DNA from: Gammaproteobacteria bacterium
GTDB lineage: Bacteria; Pseudomonadota; Gammaproteobacteria; GCA-001735895
Assembly: GCA_024638385.1 (NCBI GenBank)
Contig: JAHEKJ010000231.1
Coordinates: 1-64,000, forward strand
Length of the DNA stretch: 64,000 nt
Direction of reading: 5' to 3'
Made by a program: the position numbers and the translations under genes. The notes under the pieces were generated by a model, which searched no databases, was not told the origin of the DNA, and was given only the letters and a program-made list of their open reading frames with translations. Below, piece by piece: positions 56,505 through 64,000 of this stretch. Position 1 is the first letter of the stretch; the number at the start of each line of letters is the position of its first letter.

Positions 56505-57787
56505 ACCGGCGCGACGCGCAGGACCGCATCGCCCGCATCCTCGAGTTGCCGCGCGACGGCGAGCTGCAGGTGCTGATCGCCGATACCCGCCGGCTCGGCA
56601 CGCGCTTCAACGATTGCGCGATCTCGCAAAACGTGCTGCGCGAGCAGACGACGCTGACGCTGACCGCGCGGCTCGAGCAAAAGCAGACCGCGATCACGTT
56701 GAATTCGCTCGACGACGAGGACGCGATCCGGCGCGCCATCGAGCAGGTGTTCGCGACCTGCCGCCACATGCCCGACGACGAAGAGGTCATGCCGGCGCCG
56801 GGCGAAGTCATCGACGAATCCGAGCAAGCCTTCGACCCGGCGACCGCCGCACTCGACATCGAAACCGCGGGCCTTTGGGTCGCCGCGGCCTGTCGCGACG
56901 GCGCCGCCGCCGGCATCGACCTCGCCGGGCTGCTGTCGGTGAGCAAACTGTCGAGCGCTTACGGCGACAGCGCCGGCGGCTTCGCCTGCGAGCGCTTTCA
57001 CCGCGTCGACTATCACGTCACCGCGAGCGGCGCGGCCGGCAGCGGCTGGGCCGAGCACCAGGGCGTGAGCGCGAGCGACGATACGATCCTCACGGCGACG
57101 CGGCGCGCGATCGACAAGTGCGCGCGGGCGCAAAACCCGGTCGGATTCGAGCCGCGACCGGTCACCGTGATTCTCGAGCCGCAGGCGGTCGGCGACCTGC
57201 TCGGCATGGCCTTCTGGTACGGCTTCGACCAGCGCGCGAAGGACGAGGGACGCTCGGCTTTCGCGCATCACGACGCGCCGCTAGGGCAACTGTCGCTGTA
57301 CTCCGACCCGGCCGACCCGACTTTTCCGATGGTCTCGTTCCTGCCGGACGGCCAGCGCCTGGGCCGTTCGACCTGGCTCGATCGCGGCGTGCTGCAGCAA
57401 CTGCCGACCAGTCGCTACTGGGCCGCGAAACAGCAATTGCCGGTCAGGCCGGAACCGAACAACCTGGCGCTCACCGGCGACGGCACCCCGCTCGACGAAC
57501 TGATCGGCTCTACTGAAGACGGCATTCTGGTCACGCGCTTCTGGTATATCCGCGCGACCGACCCGAATACGCTCGGCTTCACCGGCATGACCCGCGACGG
57601 CACCTTCCGCATCGAGGGCGGCGAGATTACGCAACCGGTGGTCGACATGCGCTGGAACGAATCGGTGCTGCGCGTGCTGAACAACGTCGCCGCCAGCGGC
57701 GCGGCGCTCGCGACCGGCGAATTCTTCCCGATGGCGATGCCGGCGCTGAAAGTCGACGACTTCCGCTTTTCGTCGCTGTCACGCTAA
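56501..57787 (+). CDS. TldD/PmbA family protein (PmbA-like)
   Basis: VTVILEPQAVGDLLG; ATGA overlap with preceding gene. Confidence 0.88.
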   Translation: MNRRDAQDRIARILELPRDGELQVLIADTRRLGTRFNDCAISQNVLREQTTLTLTARLEQKQTAITLNSLDDEDAIRRAIEQVFATCRHMPDDEEVMPAPGEVIDESEQAFDPATAALDIETAGLWVAAACRDGAAAGIDLAGLLSVSKLSSAYGDSAGGFACERFHRVDYHVTASGAAGSGWAEHQGVSASDDTILTATRRAIDKCARAQNPVGFEPRPVTVILEPQAVGDLLGMAFWYGFDQRAKDEGRSAFAHHDAPLGQLSLYSDPADPTFPMVSFLPDGQRLGRSTWLDRGVLQQLPTSRYWAAKQQLPVRPEPNNLALTGDGTPLDELIGSTEDGILVTRFWYIRATDPNTLGFTGMTRDGTFRIEGGEITQPVVDMRWNESVLRVLNNVAASGAALATGEFFPMAMPALKVDDFRFSSLSR

Positions 57788-57804
57788 TATCCGGAAATTT
57801 GCAG

Positions 57805-57925
57805 GTCATTGCGAGGCGTTCGCGGCCGCAGGCCGCGCGCGACGAAGCATCCTCCGGACGCTCGCCCGATCCCGGGAGATTGCTACGCGCAGCCTGCCCC
57901 GGCGAAAGCCGGGGCTCGCAATGAC
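57805..57925. repeat. REP-like palindromic element (same family as the 49-kb array)
   Basis: Perfect 11-bp termini GTCATTGCGAG/CTCGCAATGAC; internal GCCCCGGC-gaaa-GCCGGGGC hairpin. Confidence 0.85.
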
Positions 57926-58117
57926 GCGGGTGCCGACGGGACCGCGGTAATCATTGCAATCGATGGGGCCTCGTGTCGCAGTCGAATTTTCCCCGGATCC
58001 CGCGGCCGCCCGTCGGAAACTGCCGGAATCTCGGCGCTTCAGGGTCAAATCGTTGACGAAATGGTGTAGACTGTCCGGCGATCCCCCGGCCACCGGCTTA
58101 CAACAATATCCGCTCGT

Positions 58118-60247
58118 ATGTATGAAATAGGGAGCCCGCCGAAGTCCATCCTGGAATCAATGGAACTGATTCGGCTTCCGAGTCCCCCGCATATGCTGAG
58201 CGAATTGCTCGACGTCTGTCACGACCCCGACAGCTCCGCCGCCGACCTGGCGACGCTTATCAGCGTCGACCCGGCGCTGACGATCAAGCTGATCATGGCG
58301 ATGAACTCGCCGGCCTTCGACATCGACGAACCGACCCAGGACATGGAACAGGCGGTCAAGCTGATCGGGCCCGATCTGGTCAAGAACATGGTCATCACGT
58401 CGGCGATCCAGCAGCTGTTCGCCGGCCTGATCAACTCGCAGAAGGAATACGTCTGCAATGCGTGGCTCGACTCGCTTTACTGCGCGGTGTTCGCGCGTGA
58501 CGTCGCGATTGCGATCGGTTACGAGCGCCCCGCCGACGCCTATCTCGCCGGCATGCTGCACGATCTCGGCCAGATCGTGTTCGACGCCAAGTACCATGAT
58601 CAGTACGTCAAAATCATCAACCTCGACACCGAGTCCAAAACCATCGCCCAGGAAGTCTCGATGTTCGGCGAAAGCCACACCGAGCTCGGCGCGAGCATCA
58701 TCGAGCAATGGCCGTCGGTCAGCCCCGCGATCGCCGACGCGGTACGTTTCCACCACGAAGAAGACGAGCAGCTTGCCGGCTGCGACCTGCTCTGCCAGAT
58801 CGTCGCCGAGGCGAGCCTCGCCGCGCGCCACTGGAGCCACGCCGGCCGTGCCGACCCCGACTGGCGCTCGGCGCTGGTCACCGACAAGGACCTGAAAAAC
58901 ATCTACCTGCACGTGCAGGACAAGGTCATGCAGACCGCGGTCGCGCTCGGCATCACGCTGCCGCGCTCGAGCTGCCTGACCCAGGAGCACCTGTCGCGCG
59001 ATATCGAGAAGGAAACCATCAAACTCGCGCGCAAGATTCGCGACGCCACGCTGATCAAGGTCATCAACCTCGAGGAGACGCATGTCCCGAGCGTCAATTC
59101 GCCGCGCGCGCTGATCGCCAAGGTTGCACAGGAGATGCAGTTGTTTTTCTCGGTCGCCGATCTCGTGTTGCTGTATCACGACCCGGCCGATTCCGAACAC
59201 CTGGCCCTGCACGAGATCGGCCGCACCGAACCGGCCAGCAAGTTCAGGATCGAGGGCAATGCCGGGCTTGCAACGCGCTGCTTCGTCGAGCGCCAGCGAA
59301 TCTGGCTCGAGCCGGGCGAGTCCGAGGCGGCGCGCACCGCGGTGTCCGATCGCCAGATCCTGCGCCGGCTGAAACACGACATCGGCCTCGCCTGCCCGAT
59401 CGCCTACGAGGACGACATCATCGGCGTGGTCGTGATCGGCGCCCACCGGACGCAGAAGAACACGCTCGACAAGCTCGCCAACATCATCTCGAGCTATCTC
59501 AAGAACGTCGCCGACACCTGGCTGCGCACCCGCCACAGCCTCGACCAGCAGTCGCTCGCCGACAGCGCGCGCAAGGAGTACGAGCAGCGCGACATCGACA
59601 AGCTGATCCACGAGATCTCGAACCCGCTGTCGGTCATCGGCAACTACATCGAGATCGTGCGCATGAATTCCGAGACCGGCAGCGGCGACGGCCCACGCGA
59701 GATCGAACTGCTCAAGGAGGAACTGCAGCGCATCCGCAACATCGTGGTCGAGTTCAAGGACGCCAAGGCAAGCGACCCGTCAGCGGTTTTCCTCAACGTC
59801 GAGCTCGAGACCAGTATTCCGCTCTACGTCAAGTCGTTCGGCGAGGACAAGGACGTGCAGGTGCTGTGGGAGCTCGACCGTGACGACGCACAGATCGACA
59901 TCACGCGCGATGCGCTGCGGCAGATCATTCTCAACCTGGTCAAGAACGCGGTCGAGGCGCAGACCGACGACGCCGCGATCATGGTCTCGAGCCATTCGTT
60001 CGTCAACATCAACGGCCGGACCTATGCCCAGTTCGCGGTCGCCGACCGCGGCCGCGGCGTGCACAGGGAGCGCCGCGAGCACCTGTTCTCGCCGCTGATC
60101 AGCGTCAAGGAGGGGCCGGGTCGCGGCCTCGGCCTGTCGGTCGTCGCCGACCTGCTCAAGCGCTTCGACGGCCAGATCAAGTACATGAAAAACGAAGCCG
60201 GAGGCGCGCTGTTCGAGGTGCTGATCCCGCTTTCCGTCAAACCCTAG
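58118..60247 (+). CDS. HDOD domain - GAF-like - sensor histidine kinase fusion
   Basis: HDOD region RLPSPPHMLSELL..LAGMLHDLGQIVFD..VRFHHEED; H-box LIHEISNPLSVIGNY; N-box IILNLVKNAVEA; GRGLGLSVVADLL. Confidence 0.9.
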   Translation: MYEIGSPPKSILESMELIRLPSPPHMLSELLDVCHDPDSSAADLATLISVDPALTIKLIMAMNSPAFDIDEPTQDMEQAVKLIGPDLVKNMVITSAIQQLFAGLINSQKEYVCNAWLDSLYCAVFARDVAIAIGYERPADAYLAGMLHDLGQIVFDAKYHDQYVKIINLDTESKTIAQEVSMFGESHTELGASIIEQWPSVSPAIADAVRFHHEEDEQLAGCDLLCQIVAEASLAARHWSHAGRADPDWRSALVTDKDLKNIYLHVQDKVMQTAVALGITLPRSSCLTQEHLSRDIEKETIKLARKIRDATLIKVINLEETHVPSVNSPRALIAKVAQEMQLFFSVADLVLLYHDPADSEHLALHEIGRTEPASKFRIEGNAGLATRCFVERQRIWLEPGESEAARTAVSDRQILRRLKHDIGLACPIAYEDDIIGVVVIGAHRTQKNTLDKLANIISSYLKNVADTWLRTRHSLDQQSLADSARKEYEQRDIDKLIHEISNPLSVIGNYIEIVRMNSETGSGDGPREIELLKEELQRIRNIVVEFKDAKASDPSAVFLNVELETSIPLYVKSFGEDKDVQVLWELDRDDAQIDITRDALRQIILNLVKNAVEAQTDDAAIMVSSHSFVNINGRTYAQFAVADRGRGVHRERREHLFSPLISVKEGPGRGLGLSVVADLLKRFDGQIKYMKNEAGGALFEVLIPLSVKP

Positions 60248-60264
60248 CCCGATGAAACGTCATT

Positions 60265-62460
60265 ATGGTTGAAAAGTTGATCGATCACGAAAAACAACCA
60301 AACCGATTCGACACACCGCAAACTTTTCTCGTCGTCGACGACGAACCCAGAGCAAGGGAAAGCCTGGTCAAACTGCTCAGGCACAAGTGGCCCGATATTG
60401 TCGAGGCCGAGGATGGCGAACAGGCGATCGAGCTGATCGGTCAGCGCCGTTTCAGCCTGATCATTCTCGATCTGAACATGCCGAAGAAATCCGGCGACCA
60501 GGTGCTCGCCTACATTCGCGATCATCGCATCACGACGCCGGTCATCGTCATCAGCGGCGAGACCTCGATCAACAAGGTCACCGAGGCGGTGCGGCTCGGC
60601 GTCTACGATATCTTCCGCAAGCCGTTCAATTTCGACGAGCTCGAGCACTCGATTCACAATGCGCTCGACAAGATGCGCATCGAGGAAGAAAAGGCGCAGA
60701 TCCAGAACCAGCTCGAGCATTCCGAGCGCCTGCATCGCTACATGGTCGACAACTCGCCGGACCTGATCTATATCCTGAACCTCAACGGCGAATTCACCTT
60801 CGTCAACGACAGCGTCATGCGCCTGCTCGGCTACGAGAAACGGGACCTGATCGGCCATCACTACAGCGAATTCATCGCCGACGAAGACCGTATGAAGGCC
60901 GAGTTCCTGTTCAACGAGCGGCGCCGCTCGAGCCGCTCGAACCGCACGATCGAGCTGCGGCTGAAGTGCAACCCGGCGAACCCGGCGAAGCCCTTCGAGG
61001 TCGCCTCGCGGCCGATCGAGCTGAATTCGATGGGGATCTACTCGGTCGACGCGGCCGACGATGAGCGCGTCGGCGCCTACCAGGGCACCTACGGCGTCGC
61101 GCGCGATATCTCGATGCGCAAAAAGGCCGAAAAGTTGATCCGCTACCAGGCTTACCACGACCTGCTGACCAAGTTGCCGAACCGGGCGATGCTGCTCGAC
61201 CGCCTCGACCTCGCGATCAAGCAGGCGCGGCGCAGCGACGAGTCGCTGATCATCATGTTTCTCGACCTCGATCGCTTCAAGCTGATCAACGACAGCTTCG
61301 GCCACGTGGTCGGCGACCAGCTGCTGGTCGAGGTCGCCGAGCGGCTCAAGCACGAGATCCGTAACGGCGATACGCTCGCGCGCCTCGGCGGCGACGAGTT
61401 CATGCTGCTGCTGCCGCAGCCGACCTCGCGCGAACAGGCCGAGCGCGTCGCGCAGAAGCTGATCGCGAGCCTGCAGCGACCGTTCTACCTGCGCGGACGC
61501 GAAGTCTACGTCAACGTCAGCATCGGGCTCGCCGAGTTCCCGGCCGACTCGGACGACCTCAACTCGCTGATCCAGAAGGCCGACATGGCGATGTACGAGG
61601 TCAAGTCGACCGGCAAGAACGGTTACGCGTTCTTCAACGACAAGCTCGAGCACGCGGCATCGGAAAAAATCTCGATCGAGAGCGGCCTGCGTAACGCGAT
61701 CAAGAACAACGAATTCGAGATTTACTACCAGCCGCAAATCAACACCGAGACCCGGCGCATCGTCGGCGTCGAGGCGCTGTTGCGCTGGAACCACCCGCGA
61801 CTGGGATTGCGTTCGCCGAGCTACTTCATCGAGCAGGCCGAGGAATCGCGGATCATCGAGCAGCTCTCGGAATGGGTGTTGAACCGAGTCGCCGAAGACC
61901 TGTTCCACAACCAGATTTTCATCGACAGCGGCATCACGGTCAGCATCAACCTGTCGGCGACCGATATCCGCAAGAAAGAGTTTCCCGAGAACCTCGTGTC
62001 GTTCACCGAGAGTCACGGCATCGCGCCGGGGCGGCTCGAGATCGAGATCACCGAAAACATGTTCATGGGCGATATCCAGGCCTGCATCCACAAGCTGCAG
62101 GTGCTGTCGAACAAGGGCATCTCGATTGCGATCGACGATTTCGGCACCGGCTACTCGTCGCTGAACTACCTGCGCGAGCTGCCGGTGCACACGGTCAAGA
62201 TCGACTACTCGTTCGTCTCCGAGATCGAGCGCTCGAAGAAGGGCGCGGCGCTGGTCGCGGCGATCATCGGCATGGCGCAGGGTCTCGGCATCAACATCAT
62301 CGCCGAGGGCGTCGAGAGCGAGGGACAGTCGCAATACCTCGAGGGGCTGGGCTGCCCGGTCATGCAGGGATTTTTGTTCAGCAAGCCGTCGAACAAGACC
62401 GTGTTCCTGGCCGCGGTCGCGAAACAGCACAAGCAATCTCCCGACACCGTCCACGCCTGA
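60265..62460 (+). CDS. REC-PAS-GGDEF-EAL protein
   Basis: REC LVVDDEPRARESLVKLL..LIILDLNMPKKSG; PAS DNSPDLIYILNLNGEFTFVND; RLGGDEF; VGVEALLRW. Confidence 0.97.
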   Translation: MVEKLIDHEKQPNRFDTPQTFLVVDDEPRARESLVKLLRHKWPDIVEAEDGEQAIELIGQRRFSLIILDLNMPKKSGDQVLAYIRDHRITTPVIVISGETSINKVTEAVRLGVYDIFRKPFNFDELEHSIHNALDKMRIEEEKAQIQNQLEHSERLHRYMVDNSPDLIYILNLNGEFTFVNDSVMRLLGYEKRDLIGHHYSEFIADEDRMKAEFLFNERRRSSRSNRTIELRLKCNPANPAKPFEVASRPIELNSMGIYSVDAADDERVGAYQGTYGVARDISMRKKAEKLIRYQAYHDLLTKLPNRAMLLDRLDLAIKQARRSDESLIIMFLDLDRFKLINDSFGHVVGDQLLVEVAERLKHEIRNGDTLARLGGDEFMLLLPQPTSREQAERVAQKLIASLQRPFYLRGREVYVNVSIGLAEFPADSDDLNSLIQKADMAMYEVKSTGKNGYAFFNDKLEHAASEKISIESGLRNAIKNNEFEIYYQPQINTETRRIVGVEALLRWNHPRLGLRSPSYFIEQAEESRIIEQLSEWVLNRVAEDLFHNQIFIDSGITVSINLSATDIRKKEFPENLVSFTESHGIAPGRLEIEITENMFMGDIQACIHKLQVLSNKGISIAIDDFGTGYSSLNYLRELPVHTVKIDYSFVSEIERSKKGAALVAAIIGMAQGLGINIIAEGVESEGQSQYLEGLGCPVMQGFLFSKPSNKTVFLAAVAKQHKQSPDTVHA

Positions 62461-62486
62461 ACCGGCATTCGTTCATCCCGCGGCCT

Positions 62487-62521
62487 GGCCGGGCCGCGCA
62501 GGCCGGGCCGCGCAGGTCGGG
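62487..62521. repeat. 14-bp tandem repeat (ggccgggccgcgca), about 2.5 copies
   Basis: ggccgggccgcgca ggccgggccgcgca ggtcggg. Confidence 0.8.
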
Positions 62522-62597
62522 TATCCGGTGCTCACCGTCCTCGCCCCCGGGCGGATGCCGATATCGAGTCGCGGCACGACAGCCACGACCGGCGTGA

Positions 62598-63185
62598 TCA
62601 GATCGGGTCGAGGCCGAGGGCCGCGCGGAAACGATTCTTGACGTAAACGCCGTCGCGCGGGGCGAGCACGCGCGGCGGGTCGTCGGCCTCGATCTTGATC
62701 GCGGCAAAGCTCGCGTCGTCTTTCGCATGGAGCCGCGCGCGAAAGGTCGCGAGCGCCTCGAGATCGGCGATCTCCTCGCTCGCGGCGATGCCGCAGTCGC
62801 GCGCGACCGCGTCGAGACGCAGACCGGTCGCGGTATGGCTCGGTTGCATGCCGGTTTCGCCGTAATGCTCGTTGTCGAGCACGGCGATGGCGAGATTCGG
62901 CGGCCGGCGGCTACCGATCGTCGCGAGCGCGCCGAGTCCCATCAGCATTTCGCCGTCACCGGTAATCACGAGCACCGGCCGGTCGCGTTGCGCCAGCGCG
63001 AGCCCGAGGCCAATCGTCGCGGCGGCGCCCATCGCGCCCCACAGGTAGCAATTCAGGTCATGATCGCCGGACGCCATCAGATCCCAGGTCGGCGAGCCGA
63101 GGCCCGACACGACGAGCAGGTCGCCGCGATCGCGTACCAGTTCGGCGACGACCGTGCGCCGTTCGAGCCTGTTTTCGGCGCTCAC
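62598..63185 (-). CDS. Thiamine-pyrophosphate-dependent decarboxylase, C-terminal/beta subunit (sulfo- or phosphonopyruvate decarboxylase-like)
   Basis: VLVITGDGEMLMGLGALATIGSRRPPNLAIAVLDNEHYGETG ThDP motif; GTGA overlap with upstream subunit. Confidence 0.85.
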   Translation of the reverse strand: MSAENRLERRTVVAELVRDRGDLLVVSGLGSPTWDLMASGDHDLNCYLWGAMGAAATIGLGLALAQRDRPVLVITGDGEMLMGLGALATIGSRRPPNLAIAVLDNEHYGETGMQPSHTATGLRLDAVARDCGIAASEEIADLEALATFRARLHAKDDASFAAIKIEADDPPRVLAPRDGVYVKNRFRAALGLDPI

Positions 63186-63715
63186 TCGACCCACTCCTTG
63201 CGTCCGATCAGGCGCTGCCCGAGCAACAGCGCGCAGGCACCGTCACCGTCGTACGCCATCGTCGCCGCGCCGGCGGCCAGCGGCTCGACGTCGGCGGCGC
63301 GGTCGGCGCGCCAGCAACGCACGCCCATCAGCTTCATCGCGTCCTCGGCGGCTTGTCCCATCGCGTTTTGCCACGGGTTGAACTCGGCCCAGTCACCGCG
63401 CAGGGTCACGAGCATCAGCAGCGGGAAGCGCATCGCCGAGTGCAGCGACAGCATGTTAATGCAGTTGCCGACGCCGCTCGACTGCATCAACAACACGCCG
63501 CGCTCGCCGCCGAGCCAGGCGCCGGCGAGGTAGCCGATGCCTTCCTCTTCGCTGGTCAGCGCGATCGATTCGATCTGCGGGTCGTCCGCTGCCAGGCGGA
63601 TTAGCGTCGAGTGCCCCGCGTCCGGTACGTAAACGACGTGGCGCACGGCGAAGCTTTGCAGGGTGTCGAACAGCTGCCTTTGCCAGCTGGAATCGGGATT
63701 CCGGGTCGGTGCCAT
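63182..63715 (-). CDS. Thiamine-pyrophosphate-dependent decarboxylase, N-terminal/alpha subunit
   Basis: VVYVPDAGHSTLIRLAADDPQIESIALTSEEEGIGYLAGAWLGGERGVLLMQSSGVGNCINML. Confidence 0.85.
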   Translation of the reverse strand: MAPTRNPDSSWQRQLFDTLQSFAVRHVVYVPDAGHSTLIRLAADDPQIESIALTSEEEGIGYLAGAWLGGERGVLLMQSSGVGNCINMLSLHSAMRFPLLMLVTLRGDWAEFNPWQNAMGQAAEDAMKLMGVRCWRADRAADVEPLAAGAATMAYDGDGACALLLGQRLIGRKEWVE

Positions 63716-63823
63716 AACGTCCAGGGTCGCTCGGGAAGTCGCTCAAGCATAATTAGCCCGATCCTTCGGGTCCAGTGCAGACGGAGTATTTGATCTGATC
63801 AGATCTTATCGGGTCGCGATTGC

Positions 63824-64000
63824 CTAGAGATCGACATGGAAATGGTTGTCGTGCTTCTCCGCGTAGCTGGCGCGGCCGGGGATGCCGTTGAGTTCGGCCC
63901 ACGCGTTGACCGTATCGACCGCGTCGTGATCGGTGAACAGCACGCGCGAGAATCCGGCCTCGAGGCAACACTTCATGAACTTGACGCACTTGGCGCGCTT
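63824..64000 (-). CDS. Partial CDS (window edge), hypothetical ending in NHFHVDL
   Basis: Minus-strand frame KRAKCVKFMKCCLEAGFSRVLFTDHDAVDTVNAWAELNGIPGRASYAEKHDNHFHVDL*; 5' end outside the window. Confidence 0.6.
   Translation of the reverse strand, partial: KRAKCVKFMKCCLEAGFSRVLFTDHDAVDTVNAWAELNGIPGRASYAEKHDNHFHVDL

Noticed and set aside
63792-63805. Perfect 14-bp palindrome gatctgatcagatc
   Set aside because: Short, single, no assignable regulator; noted but too likely to be chance to score as a finding.

Overview
This is a GC-rich, densely coded proteobacterial-type chromosomal window. Overlapping long ORFs on the opposite strand are mostly GC shadow. I see no rRNA, tRNA, CRISPR array, prophage or intact transposase. 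Left to right it contains: an S8 protease with an extra HExxH-containing C-terminus; a PhyH dioxygenase / SAF-oxidoreductase / glutamine amidotransferase trio; a long, tightly packed MoxR-vWA island (DUF4159, two vWA/BatA proteins, a caspase-fold-like protein without a visible catalytic Cys, a TPR metallopeptidase, MoxR, DUF58, DUF4175; about 6.2-20.9 kb); a DsrC/TusE-like protein lacking the C-terminal Cys; an orphan HigA-like antitoxin; a PLD-family lipoprotein, ZIP transporter and Fe-SOD; a split LigD (PE + Pol) pair; a LuxR regulator beside a PotABCD-type polyamine ABC transporter; an ABC/FtsX exporter; an RND efflux pair; a TldD/PmbA pair; an HDOD-histidine kinase fusion next to a REC-PAS-GGDEF-EAL protein; and a two-subunit ThDP decarboxylase. 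Best leads: the MoxR island with embedded protease-like genes, the dual-motif protease, the Cys-less DsrC-like protein, the HDOD-kinase/c-di-GMP pair, and several intergenic 3'-end gene remnants. No system can be called new without database searches. Family names are from recognised motifs, not from searches.
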